Shown here: positions 9,301 to 17,100 of the stretch, one piece after another
How positions within the stretch are numbered: the first letter of the stretch is position 1
Layout: every line of letters starts with the position of its first letter
NCBI GenBank assembly: GCA_047619485.1
Contig: JBLHKE010000047.1
Span: 1 to 19,307 of the forward strand
From: JBLHKE01 sp047619485
GTDB lineage: Bacteria; Verrucomicrobiota; Verrucomicrobiia; Verrucomicrobiales; DEV007
DNA: 19,307 bases
Direction: 5' to 3'
Notes under the pieces: generated by a model
What the model was told of the DNA's origin: nothing
Database searches by the model: none
What the model saw: the letters and a program-made list of their open reading frames with translations, nothing else
Program-made: the position numbers and the translations under genes

Positions 9301-11094
9301 GGCACATCGAGCGAGCCCGCTTTCGGCGTGATCAGCCAGAACGTGCTACGTCAGTTCGACAGCGCAGGCACGTTGATCGGAGCCTGCGCCCAGCCAGGAT
9401 TTGCCCAAGGCCTGTGCGTCGACCAGAACGGCGACGTCTGGGTTGCAGGCGGGGGCGACGTCTGGCGCTTCGACAGCGCTTGCAACTTGATCGGCACCGT
9501 CTCGGCCGGCATCTCCGGCACCACCGGCTGCGCCGTCGATCAGAACGGCGACATCTGGGCGTCGGATCAGGTCAGCCACTCCGCTGTCAGGATCAATCCA
9601 GTCACGCTGGCCACGACACCGACCTCGCTGGGCTTTGGCGCCAGTCCTTACAACTACTCGGACATGACCGGCTTCGTCACCCTCGGTGCCGCCGGCCAGA
9701 CCGGCATCATGCTATTCACCCACGACTCGCTCTGCCCGGGTACTGATTGGGGACGGGTGACTTGGAAGTCAATCGGCGAGATCGCCGACGAATGCGGGAT
9801 CACCGCAGAAGTGCGTGCCTCCGACGACCCACTCAATTACCCCGCCACCTGGACGCTGGTCGGCAATGGCATCTCGTTCTGCGGCGGACCTCAAGGCACC
9901 GCACCGATCGCCGGCCAGTACATTCAGATCCGCCTGATCTTCAATCGCCCATCGGCCTGCCCGCCGATCTGCAATCCGGAACTCTGCTGGCTCAAGGTCG
10001 AATGCTGCGACGTCTTCGGCATCGGCCCTGCAAATGATCCTCCGGTCGTCGAGATCAATGATCCCATTGCCCTGCCGAACACACCGGCACCAACTCCGAT
10101 CACCGTCAGCGCCAATGTCATTGATCTCAACGGCGGGCGCCTGCAGGCAACCTGGTCGGTCGGCGGACAATCCGTCGCTAGCGAGACCTTCGACGACGAG
10201 GGCAATCCCGAGCTCACCTTCGATTTCCCCAATGGAATCACCGAGGTCAGCTTGAGCGTCTCCGATGGGCAGAATACCACGACCGCCTCAACCAGCGTCA
10301 TGATCGGCGACCACATGGCTCCAGTCGTCCACTGCGATTCCCCCGAGTTTGAGGGCGGAGAACTCAGCGTCTCCGCGTTCCGAGCGACTGTCCCTGATCT
10401 GCTCCCATTCGTCGTCGCAACAGACAACGTCACGCCTTCCTCCCAACTCGCCCTAATGCAATCGCCAGCTCGTGGCACTGTGGTCGGCCAGGGAATCCAC
10501 CCGATCACCATCACCGCTGGCGACGCCGCCGGGAATCTTGGAAAATGCACCGTCTTCCTAATCGTCAAGGCGGTCGCCAACGTCAGTAGCTTCTCCAACT
10601 ACGCGTCCTTCGAACAGGGTGCGCCAGCACCGCTCGCCTTGAGTTACGGCGTCGATTCGGACGAGATCGCGCGCACCGAGATCATCATCGATGGTGAAGT
10701 CTTCCGCATCATCAACGGCCCGCTGCTCGAGCCGATCGATCTGAATCTCCCGGTCGGAGCGCACGAAGTCCACGCCATCGTGACTGACGCTGCTGGCAAC
10801 ACATCCACTTCCAGCCGGCGGGTGTTCGGTGTCATTGACCCCAACCCCGATCCATTCGCGCCGCAGCAGGATATCACCGCCCGCTGGGAGACGCCCGACC
10901 GCGAAACCCTAATCTTCACCTTCGGCACGCCCGACGGCTTCGAGTGCCTGCTGCAACTCAATAGCGACCTCGCAGATGAGTGGCAGACCATCCACACGGT
11001 CGAGGGCACTGGTGGCAGAGTAGATTTCGCCTACCCGGTTCCGGACAACTTCGGAGATCTCCGCGCCTACTTCCGCGTCCTCTACCGGGACTAG
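6337..11094 (+). CDS. Giant secreted cysteine-rich multidomain protein (CC-dyad repeats, NHL-like propeller, HYR and Ig-like domains)
   Basis: This 1585-residue protein has a signal peptide cut after 'LSRA' (A26). Residues about 30-232 form a jelly-roll module resembling a laminin IV (B) or carbohydrate-binding domain ('CIDLCWDVNLLTDGDN', 'WCWDNICLTE'). Residues 233-688 hold four Ig-like repeats, each ending in a cysteine dyad. Residues about 729-1115 form an NHL/SMP-30-like propeller with 'GRGTAVRIDSVTGAVLGEY', 'VDQNGDVWVAGGG' and 'VDQNGDIWASD'. A second jelly-roll (about 1120-1228), a PKD-like domain (about 1233-1325), a HYR domain (about 1329-1408, 'DAAGNLGKC') and an Ig-like domain (about 1412-1500) follow. 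The last 78 residues match the C-terminal module of the two preceding exoproteins. No catalytic motif is apparent, so adhesion, matrix or surface-structure roles fit best. Many paired cysteines imply an oxidising, extracytoplasmic location. The start lacks a Shine-Dalgarno sequence but gives a textbook signal peptide. No overall named family is recognised. Confidence 0.88.
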   Translation: MNTRSLIKSLLILVGALIAFPSLSRAQSVPQLPCCIDFNNPDQGGISGSFVNDLDIRYPGPSGDPNDGYLHARDASGGSWARLKNPNDGKPHCFGNWKELLRPGKCIDLCWDVNLLTDGDNSQVIMKPAHITIWFGGLRAVFRTFNSISEMGGPNNGWYSFCAPIALSNPDGTLPSNDQGEWIFKDANGNDRPAAEWDQLLCNIDQIAFAVDYHGFQTEEWCWDNICLTERDCAGCVVSNGSWDCEIDAAGGRTLKYTFDVTNNSATAANVGLATDLPGIDIEPNTWDFVPDLLPGETQTVTLCIDGAKAGTEICFDFVLFNLKEGECCRTEICTKVPCVKITEEQIECPPGAIGTSYQFTLTNISGAAAQYAYLLPKDPGVTFSPALINLGSLADGASMPIGPISIQGAPPLEELCFCVVLLDEQLRECCITEHCVNMPDCPVQPVVPLKNGLQTKPCEPDPTNPDQMIVTSPDGCFSLCDENIICDPLNPGCYTYSFTVTNHSSSIMDHILFPDPHITPSQVVFSDPLDPGEAAHVTVKITGAQPGSFVLPMVLVSLDDCFCCSFHHTLVLEECDCTIVLKEKLECEGRDPATGLLCYNYCVTIQNVTGDTVEHVYLIPQSGSGVTFNPSHFPGTLPHLGTVTIVSTVKIPDSAKHIHFHISLHNEQFEECCSTERWLEVPECCDCEETVTFEFDPANPGGELPEGVTLINLQQNPNTGKVGFGADISTFPFVYMAASGRGTAVRIDSVTGAVLGEYRTAPQTAGFLNPSRTTVDKFGECWVGNRGGAVSGQGSVMRIGVILGGTRGDRLGVGPYTFVANPAGEYLQGPFSYLSPSVIDRDGDGFIRTSAGLANILDWDPTLTSGNDLGGVSLSDDECVVNFVRIPSTDARALAIDSNNDLWAGGLSSSLYQRIDGGTGIPNITRTVPGGYGCLIDGNDVLWSVANGSGLYRHDIPANDVPSFHPAASAYGVGINPCDGSIWVSSRGTSSEPAFGVISQNVLRQFDSAGTLIGACAQPGFAQGLCVDQNGDVWVAGGGDVWRFDSACNLIGTVSAGISGTTGCAVDQNGDIWASDQVSHSAVRINPVTLATTPTSLGFGASPYNYSDMTGFVTLGAAGQTGIMLFTHDSLCPGTDWGRVTWKSIGEIADECGITAEVRASDDPLNYPATWTLVGNGISFCGGPQGTAPIAGQYIQIRLIFNRPSACPPICNPELCWLKVECCDVFGIGPANDPPVVEINDPIALPNTPAPTPITVSANVIDLNGGRLQATWSVGGQSVASETFDDEGNPELTFDFPNGITEVSLSVSDGQNTTTASTSVMIGDHMAPVVHCDSPEFEGGELSVSAFRATVPDLLPFVVATDNVTPSSQLALMQSPARGTVVGQGIHPITITAGDAAGNLGKCTVFLIVKAVANVSSFSNYASFEQGAPAPLALSYGVDSDEIARTEIIIDGEVFRIINGPLLEPIDLNLPVGAHEVHAIVTDAAGNTSTSSRRVFGVIDPNPDPFAPQQDITARWETPDRETLIFTFGTPDGFECLLQLNSDLADEWQTIHTVEGTGGRVDFAYPVPDNFGDLRAYFRVLYRD
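7033..8400 (+). repeat. Four protein-level Ig-like repeats, each ending in a Cys-Cys dyad (residues 233-688)
   Basis: Each repeat of about 100-135 residues begins with a Cys-containing strand, passes through a 'YTFDVTNNS', 'YQFTLTNIS', 'YSFTVTNHS' or 'YCVTIQNVT' strand, then a 'PGETQTVTL'-like loop, and closes with a strand carrying two adjacent cysteines. The dyads are at residues 328-329 (GECCRTE), 430-431 (RECCITE), 564-565 (CFCCSFH) and 673-674 (EECCSTE). Spacings are 102, 134 and 109 residues, so the third repeat carries an insertion that includes extra cysteines. The fold resembles bacterial Ig-like 'additional strand' domains, but the dyad signature is not one I can name. The DNA copies are diverged, so the duplication is old. 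Confidence 0.7.
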
Positions 11095-11192
11095 ACACGC
11101 CACTCAGCCTTGCAGTTGCGCGCCAGCTCCTTCCGGTAGTGTCCGGCAAAGGATAATCTGCTCGACGAAAGCCGCAATGCGATTGGTGTCGA

Positions 11193-11209
11193 ATGCGAAT
11201 CTTTCGCAT
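11193..11209. promoter_or_regulatory. Perfect 7-bp hairpin upstream of the GH32/43-like gene
   Basis: ATGCGAA (11193-11199) pairs exactly with TTCGCAT (11203-11209) around a TCT loop, ending 38 bases before the ATG at 11248. The rest of the 153-base gap (11095-11247) shows no gene. The hairpin is probably in the leader; its function is inferred from position. Confidence 0.35.
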
Positions 11210-11247
11210 CGCCAGCAGTCGGCCCACTGGTCAAGCTAGCCAGCTAA

Positions 11248-12615
11248 ATGATGACCACGCAATCCATTCGCCGATTGATCCTACCCACTGTCTTGTTCGT
11301 CTACGGCGGCTGGATCTGTGCCGCCGCCCCCATAGAAATCGGCCACCGGCTAGAGCTGTTCACCGACCACTACCTGATTTCCGAAATCAAGGGCGACGTG
11401 CGCCAGGAGCATCTAAAACCTGAACCGAAAGAGGTCGTATTCGTCAGCGACGAACCTTGGGAAGGCAACACCAGCGGCTACTATAGCTTTTTTCGAGACG
11501 GCAACCTCTACCGCATGATCTATCGCGGTTGGCAACACGAAGCGAACAAGAAGGCAGCTCACGCAGAGGTCACCTGCTATGCCGAGAGCAAAGACGGTAT
11601 CCACTGGACCAAGCCCGCGCTAGGATTATTCGAGTGGCAGGGCTCGAAGAAGAACAACATCGTGCGACTCGGTTCCGGTACGCACAATTTCACCGCCTTC
11701 CGTGACGGTAATCCGAGCGCGCCACCTGAGCAACGCTACAAGGCCTTCGGTGGCGGCCGCGGCGGCCTTTTGGCGTTCGCGTCCCCGGACTGCAAGTGCT
11801 GGACACTGCTCCGCGAACAGCCCGTGATTACCAACGGAGCCTTCGACTCGCAGAACCTCGCGTTCTGGGACACTGGCCGACAGGAGTATCGCGCCTACTG
11901 GCGCTACTTTGCCAATGGCGTGCGAGCGGTCCGCACCGCGACATCGAAGGACTTCCTCACCTGGAAGAACGAGGCCGACCTGCGATACACCGAGGGCACC
12001 CCGACCGAACACCTTTACACGAATGCGATCCAGAAATATTTCCGCGCGCCGCACCTGTTCATCGGATTCCCGACGCGCTATGAGCCAAAGAGCCAGCAGG
12101 TCGAACCGATCCTCATGACCAGCCGTGATGGGGTAACCTTCCATCGTTTCGCTGAGGCTGTCGTGCCCCGTACCGCACCGAAAGATCGCAACCACAACCG
12201 CAGCAACTACATGGCATGGGGAATGTTCCAACTTCCAGGCAAACCGCGTGAGATCTCGGTCTACGCCACCGAGAACTACTACGAGCCGAGCCCGGGTCGC
12301 GTGCGGCGTTTCGTCTATCGTACCGACGGCTTCGTCGCCCTACGCGCAGGCGCTGAAGGAGGCCAAGTAACGACCAGACTGCTTGAATATAGCGGAAAAA
12401 AGCTGCTACTGAACTACGTCGTCCGCCAGGGCGGCACGCTGAGCCTCGAGGTGATAGACCAAGCTGGAGCGGTGATTGGCAGATCGCAGCCCCTGGCCGG
12501 CGACGTCATCGACACAGCAATCGAGTGGCTAGTTGATCCCGGACTCAGTCAAGGGGTTGTCCAGCTGCGGTTCAAGCTGAAGCAGGCGGATCTATTCTCG
12601 CTGCGCTTCCACTGA
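11248..12615 (+). CDS. Secreted GH32/GH43-like five-bladed propeller protein
   Basis: This 455-residue exported protein begins with a signal peptide cut near 'ICAAA' (A27), followed by the family's hallmark 'LELFTDHYLI'. Further landmarks are 'DEPWEGNTSGYYSFFRDGNL', 'YRMIYRGWQ', 'YAESKDGIHWTKPALGLFEW', 'LAFWDTGRQEYRAYWRYF' and 'MTSRDGVTFHRF'. These repeated blade strands with Asp-Gly turns and Trp/Phe ends match a group of Planctomycetes and Verrucomicrobia proteins annotated as family 32 or 43-like glycoside hydrolases. The first Asp (in FTDHYL) sits where the nucleophile or base lies in such propellers, but I cannot confirm a complete catalytic triad. A beta-sandwich-like tail ('GGTLSLEVIDQAGAVIGRS') follows the propeller, as in GH32 enzymes. 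Two ATG codons are adjacent; either start fits. It converges on the 12981-14108 gene. Fructan or arabinan-type substrates are possible, but the specificity is unknown. Confidence 0.8.
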   Translation: MMTTQSIRRLILPTVLFVYGGWICAAAPIEIGHRLELFTDHYLISEIKGDVRQEHLKPEPKEVVFVSDEPWEGNTSGYYSFFRDGNLYRMIYRGWQHEANKKAAHAEVTCYAESKDGIHWTKPALGLFEWQGSKKNNIVRLGSGTHNFTAFRDGNPSAPPEQRYKAFGGGRGGLLAFASPDCKCWTLLREQPVITNGAFDSQNLAFWDTGRQEYRAYWRYFANGVRAVRTATSKDFLTWKNEADLRYTEGTPTEHLYTNAIQKYFRAPHLFIGFPTRYEPKSQQVEPILMTSRDGVTFHRFAEAVVPRTAPKDRNHNRSNYMAWGMFQLPGKPREISVYATENYYEPSPGRVRRFVYRTDGFVALRAGAEGGQVTTRLLEYSGKKLLLNYVVRQGGTLSLEVIDQAGAVIGRSQPLAGDVIDTAIEWLVDPGLSQGVVQLRFKLKQADLFSLRFH

Positions 12616-12980
12616 GAAATCCGATCTCTCCTCCTCGGGTCGGCATTGGCGAAGAAGTCCTCCGGGTTCCGCTGTGAAGCATGTTACAGATCTACCTGAT
12701 CGATCACTTCCGCCTGAAGGCGCGCAACCACCAGCTCATCCTCGCCAGCGAAGTCTACAACACCAGAGTTTCCTGTATGGACGGCATCAAATCGGTATAG
12801 AAGAACGCCGCCAGCGAGTCGAGCTGCCAGACGGTCGCTTCAAATTAAGGGACTCGTGTGATTGCGGAGTTGGGGCGAACTTGAAGTCTGTTCTCCAACC
12901 GCTCGAAGCCCGACTCCCCATGCGGGCGCCGCCGGCAAAAGCGTCCTTCGAAAGCTACCAAACGAGACGCTAGCTTCAGC
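12616..12980. other. Convergent intergenic region containing gene remains
   Basis: This 365-base gap separates two converging genes and holds the YegP-like pseudogene described separately. No hairpin followed by a T-run is visible for either gene; only a 4-bp GAGA/TCTC repeat follows the plus-strand stop. Short frames on the plus strand here (for example 12674-12973) are alternative readings of the same decayed sequence. Confidence 0.5.
12681..12900 (+). pseudogene. Decayed DUF1508/YegP-family protein
   Basis: From an ATG at 12681 the frame reads 'MLQIYLIDHFRLKARNHQLI', then 'LASEVYNTRVSCMDGIKSV', a TAG stop at 12798-12800, and 'KNAASES'. Intact DUF1508 (YegP-type) proteins carry the pattern F-R-LKA-NGQ-ILASEGY-(S/T)-K-...-NGI-SVQKNA, so the match covers one whole repeat of the usual tandem pair. 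The stop is most simply a CAG-to-TAG change at the conserved glutamine. Shortly after, the reading shifts to the next frame, where 'VELPDGRFKL' looks like the start of the second repeat, and then similarity fades. Both a nonsense change and a frameshift therefore seem present. Intact relatives are small proteins of uncertain function. The family call is by eye. Confidence 0.65.
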
Positions 12981-14108
12981 TCAAGACGGCTTGCGAAAGA
13001 GGATCAAACCAGTTCCGGCGGCAAGGCCGAGCACCACCACAGCGCCGATGATGAGCAAACGGCTCCATCCGAGCCCGCCGTCCGGCGCGGTCGCTTCGGA
13101 CGGCGCAGCGACTCCACCCCGTATCAGCGCGGCGGCCCCTTCAAGCGGCGGTAAGACTTTATCGATGATCATCTGGCTGCCCTCGATCGCCGCGTCCCAG
13201 TTCATCGCCATCAGCAGATCCTTGCCTGGGTTCTGGTCTTTCACCTCACAACTACACGCGCCACAAAGATAGATCGACGCCTCAAGCACGTTGTCGCGCG
13301 TCACGCCTCGACCGACCAGAGGCTCGAGAAAACGTCCGCGCCCGAACACCGGGAAAATCATTGGCTCGCCAGCGAATTCGCCGAGATCACTCTCGATGTT
13401 GAGAAGCATCTGCAAGAACACTTGTTCCTCAGGATCCGAACGCTGGATGCGCAACAGCGAGAATTCAATCTGCAGCGGCACATCGGATCGCAAGACGTTC
13501 TCCCGATCAACGTAACCTTCTACAGGCTCCGAATTACGACCGACGACGCCGTCTGGGATTTTCAGCTTATCAGTGGCTTCACCCAACGACTTGGTCAACG
13601 AGTCCTCAGCTGCCTTGTCTTTTTGTGAGTCGCCACTTTCAACGATCACCCAGATCGCCGACTCCCCTTTGAGGATGCGTCGCACCAACTCCTGGCGCAC
13701 CGGCGAGTCGATCACCCGTTTGGCATTGACCATGTTCACCGCCCCGGACCAGATCGCTTGCCGGGCAAATCCATCGAGCCGCCCCGGATAGTGCAGACTC
13801 ATCTTCGCCGCGCCCGATTCCCCCGTCGCTCCGGCCTCTTCCGGAACCCGCACGCGCAGATTAATCCGCTCTTCCTGATCGCCCGCACTGCGCACCAGAA
13901 AGTCGACCGCTTCCTGCTCAGCCGGGCTTAAGTCTCCGTTCGATTCGATGATCAACTCGTAGCGGCTTGCCTCCCAGCGTTCCAACGCGTAGCGGAACAC
14001 GGGAACCTGGCACGCGAAGGCCGTGTGAAACAAGAGCACTGCCGCCGGAACGAATCGCAGCAAGCTCGCCCACATTCTCGATTTGCGATCTAGATCCAGA
14101 GCCGACAT
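12981..14108 (-). CDS. Membrane-anchored conserved protein of unknown function (Cys-x-VPVFRYALERW family)
   Basis: From the ATG at 14108 the product is 375 residues; a TTG at 14120 would add four. A hydrophobic N-terminal segment (about 14-32) precedes C33 and the motif 'CQVPVFRYALERWEASRYEL', which I recall as the opening of a family widespread in Planctomycetes and Verrucomicrobia. The middle has 'GESAIWVIVESGDSQKDKAA' and 'DVPLQIEFSLLRIQRSDPEE'; then come 'MIFPVFGRGR' and the cysteine cluster 'CGACSCEVKDQNPGKDLL'. A C-terminal membrane helix (LLIIGAVVVLGLAAGTGLIL) ends in a short basic tail, so most of the protein should face the periplasm. The gene starts 12 bases after the stop of the PQQ-propeller gene, indicating one transcript. 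The clustered cysteines could form disulfides or bind metal. The 'AFAC' before C33 is a poor lipobox, so lipidation is uncertain. Function is unknown. Confidence 0.82.
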   Translation of the reverse strand: MSALDLDRKSRMWASLLRFVPAAVLLFHTAFACQVPVFRYALERWEASRYELIIESNGDLSPAEQEAVDFLVRSAGDQEERINLRVRVPEEAGATGESGAAKMSLHYPGRLDGFARQAIWSGAVNMVNAKRVIDSPVRQELVRRILKGESAIWVIVESGDSQKDKAAEDSLTKSLGEATDKLKIPDGVVGRNSEPVEGYVDRENVLRSDVPLQIEFSLLRIQRSDPEEQVFLQMLLNIESDLGEFAGEPMIFPVFGRGRFLEPLVGRGVTRDNVLEASIYLCGACSCEVKDQNPGKDLLMAMNWDAAIEGSQMIIDKVLPPLEGAAALIRGGVAAPSEATAPDGGLGWSRLLIIGAVVVLGLAAGTGLILFRKPS

Positions 14109-14120
14109 CACCTCAAGCAA

Positions 14121-17100
14121 TCACTTCGCCCCCAGGCACACCAGTTCGCCACCCTTGGTTGTCAGGTAGAGTTTGCCGCCTGCTATCGCCAATCCATCCC
14201 AGACCGGTGGGGGCACTTTGGTTTCCTCTAGCACTCTACCATCGGCCATCGATATGACCTTGAGGCGGCCATCTTCGTGGATCGCAAAAAAGCGCCCGTC
14301 ACCACTGAGAGCCAGGGCGTAGATGTCGTTGTAGGCCTGGGTACCCGCAGGCTGTTTGGCCTGCTTAATTTTGTCCTCTGGCGACGTAAAAGGATCGATC
14401 GTCCACTCCGAATTCTTGGCAATCCGATAGGTGCGGTAAGGCTTGCCATTGTTGCGAGCCTCCTTTCCTGCCTGCCACCCGGTGATCCACTTGCTGTCGA
14501 ATTTCTCACCCTTATCGAGATCAAAATCGCGCGCGAACAAATCTGTGCTGCCATTGAGTGAGCTGACGATATGATCAGCGCGGAACGCTACCAGTGGCCG
14601 ACGCGGCGCCTCGCCCCGGAATCGATGCTGGTGCCGCGCGCTGTAGGTCCACGACCCACGCGGAATCCACACGCCGCCCTTGCTATCCTCACCGACCTCG
14701 AGATGGCTGAAGGCATTCCACTTGTCGACGCTAATCGTCTTGCCATCACGCCCGAGGATCCACCGCGACATCGCTAAGCCATCACCCTCGGCGTGGAGGA
14801 TGTCGATCGGATCAAACTCCAAGCCGGAGTTTTCATAGAAGCCTTTGAAAGGATCCGTGCTGGGTGTGTCACTGCTTTGCGGCATGTCGTCGAGGCGGTG
14901 CACCCAGTGGCGTTTGCCGCTGACGGGGTCGATCGCGAAGATGAAGATGCCCCCATCCGCGAGCGGCTGACGCCCAGCAGCGAAGTAGGCGACATCGTCC
15001 ATCACCATCACCGTTCCAGCAACCGGCCATGCCGATTCCACCTGACCGTAGGCGACGATGCGCTCTTCGTCCGGAGTTGCGCGAAAGCGCCAGACTTCTT
15101 TGCCAGTATCGCTGCGCAGCGCGTAAACCCATCCCGCATGCGTTCCAAACAGGCAGAGGCCACGGTGGATCGTCGGCGGCGTGTCGACCCGGCCATCGGC
15201 GGTAAAGCGCCAGTTCACTCTGCCGCTGGCAGCGTCCAGCGCCACCACCTCGTGTGCCTCCGTCCGCGCTACCAGCACCTGACCGTTGGCAACAACCGGG
15301 GCGCTTACCGATCCCTTGATAAACGGATTCTCCCGCCAATCGTGGAGGATCGGACCATCCTTCGCGGACTTCAAAGTGGCAGCTTCAGAATCACTCACAA
15401 CGCGGCTCGTCCACAAAATATCGAGCGCCTGCGGACCGGGCGAAGCCGTGCTGGCACTGCGCCAGCGATCGCCGCGATACGTAGGCCAATCAGAGGCTGC
15501 GGGCGCTGCAGCCTCTGCTCCAACCGGCACCGGGGCGCCTCCTTTAATTAGTGGAAACTCGATTGCATCCAGATCGCGGTGCGTCGCGGGATCGCCCTCT
15601 GAGCGTCCCGCCATCGCCACGAAACCGCGCAACATCGGCCAGCAGGTGCAGTGCTTTGGCGTGGTGTAGATCAGCCCATTGGCTGGCACCCAACCATTCT
15701 CGCTAGAGCAGTTCGCCTTGGTGATGCGGTTGGCGACGATGTCGCCGGTGCGCAGATCCGTCATGTCGAGCACTCCGGCAATCATGAATTCGGGCGTTGC
15801 CACCGGCGGGAAACAGTGCGTCATGCCGGCTGGGTGCGTCACCTTGATTTCGCCGGTCTTGGCATCGAGCGCGGAGATTTCGATCGGCTCACGTCCGCGG
15901 GCCGCCTCGTCCTCGTAGTTAATCCGGCCACCGTGGAGAATCCATACGCTGTCGTCGAGAAACATCGCCCGCGCCTGGCGACGGTGGTTCATCCCCGGCG
16001 GGAATGCCTTCTCCCAGACATACGCCCCGTCCTTCGCCGACAGAATGTAAATGGCGTTGCCGGCGTCGCTATCGGTGAGACTCGAAGTTTCGTAAGCGAT
16101 CTGTTCCTCGTGCATCACCGAGCGTGTCACCCGGTCCAACCAGGAGAAGCCATTGCTGCGCCAGAGGATATCGCCAGTGCTGAGGTTCAGCGTGATAGCT
16201 TCGCTGATCTCACCACGCTTGGGTCGTCCCTGCAGCAAGGACACACGCTGCTCACCTGCCACCACATTGCGCGCACCGGAGGCAGGGTAATCCCACATCA
16301 GTTCCCCGGTCTCGACGCTGAATGCCGCAACCCCATTTTCATAAGTGGCGACCACGGTGTCGCCCTCGTTGAGGATCTCTCGGGGGTTGGTCACATCGGG
16401 AAATTCCCGCACCAGCTCACCAGTCGTGGCGTCGAGCGCCACCATGGCACCGCCGGATACCGCGAACAGGTATTTGTCAGCAGCGATCGGCCGCGCCCGA
16501 TCTCGCGACAAGCGTGGCAATTTGAATCTGCTGGCATTGGTCTCATTCTCGCGTCTACCAAGATCGCGGTGCCACAGGCGCAGCCCGTTGAAACTGTCGC
16601 GGGCCAAAATCCCGCCATAAAAGTTCCGCCCGCCAGCCGACACGAGCCCCTCGACTTCAGAGGTCGCCGCAGCTACCCACCGCACGCGATCCGGCGGTCC
16701 GATCGCAGTATCGCCCGACACTGCATTGCCATCCGCAGCGTGGCGGGGATGCGACCAGTTATCCATGTTGTCCGGCCACGGTTTGCGGGCTGAAATCCGG
16801 CCGATTTCTTCCTTGGTAACAATCTTCTCAAACCCGGCAGCTTGCAGCTGCTCGCGTTTTAGCGTTGCCTGATCGCCAATCACCACGCCACCAGGCGTCA
16901 ACACCCGCAGCACCTCTGCAAGGGGCATGGCGGACTCCACCACGATCAGCGCATTGACCAAGTTTTCACTGTAGGGCAGATGCTCCTTCGCGGTGAGCAG
17001 TTGTGCCGATGCCAATCCGTAGCGCGCGTTGGAGCGGAGCGCCTCACGCGCCGCAGCAACCTTTGCAAAGTCGACATCGAGCACTTCGATCACGTAGTGA

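Noticed and set aside
9924..10598. 224-codon minus-strand frame inside the 1585-residue gene
   Set aside because: It is antisense to PKD and HYR domains; Ser/Thr/Pro-rich shadow text.
12674..12973. 99-codon plus-strand frame between converging genes
   Set aside because: It is mostly an off-frame reading of the YegP-like relic; only its VELPDGRFKL part has family character, and that belongs to the relic after its frameshift.
14027..14108. Lipoprotein signal on the membrane-anchored unknown protein
   Set aside because: The residues before C33 (TAFA) do not fit the usual lipobox, and the protein already has a C-terminal membrane helix; lipidation is possible but not supported.
15651..16793. 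380-codon plus-strand frame inside the PQQ-propeller gene
   Set aside because: The opposite strand encodes unmistakable PQQ-like blades; the product here has no signal peptide, domain or motif and no ribosome-binding site.
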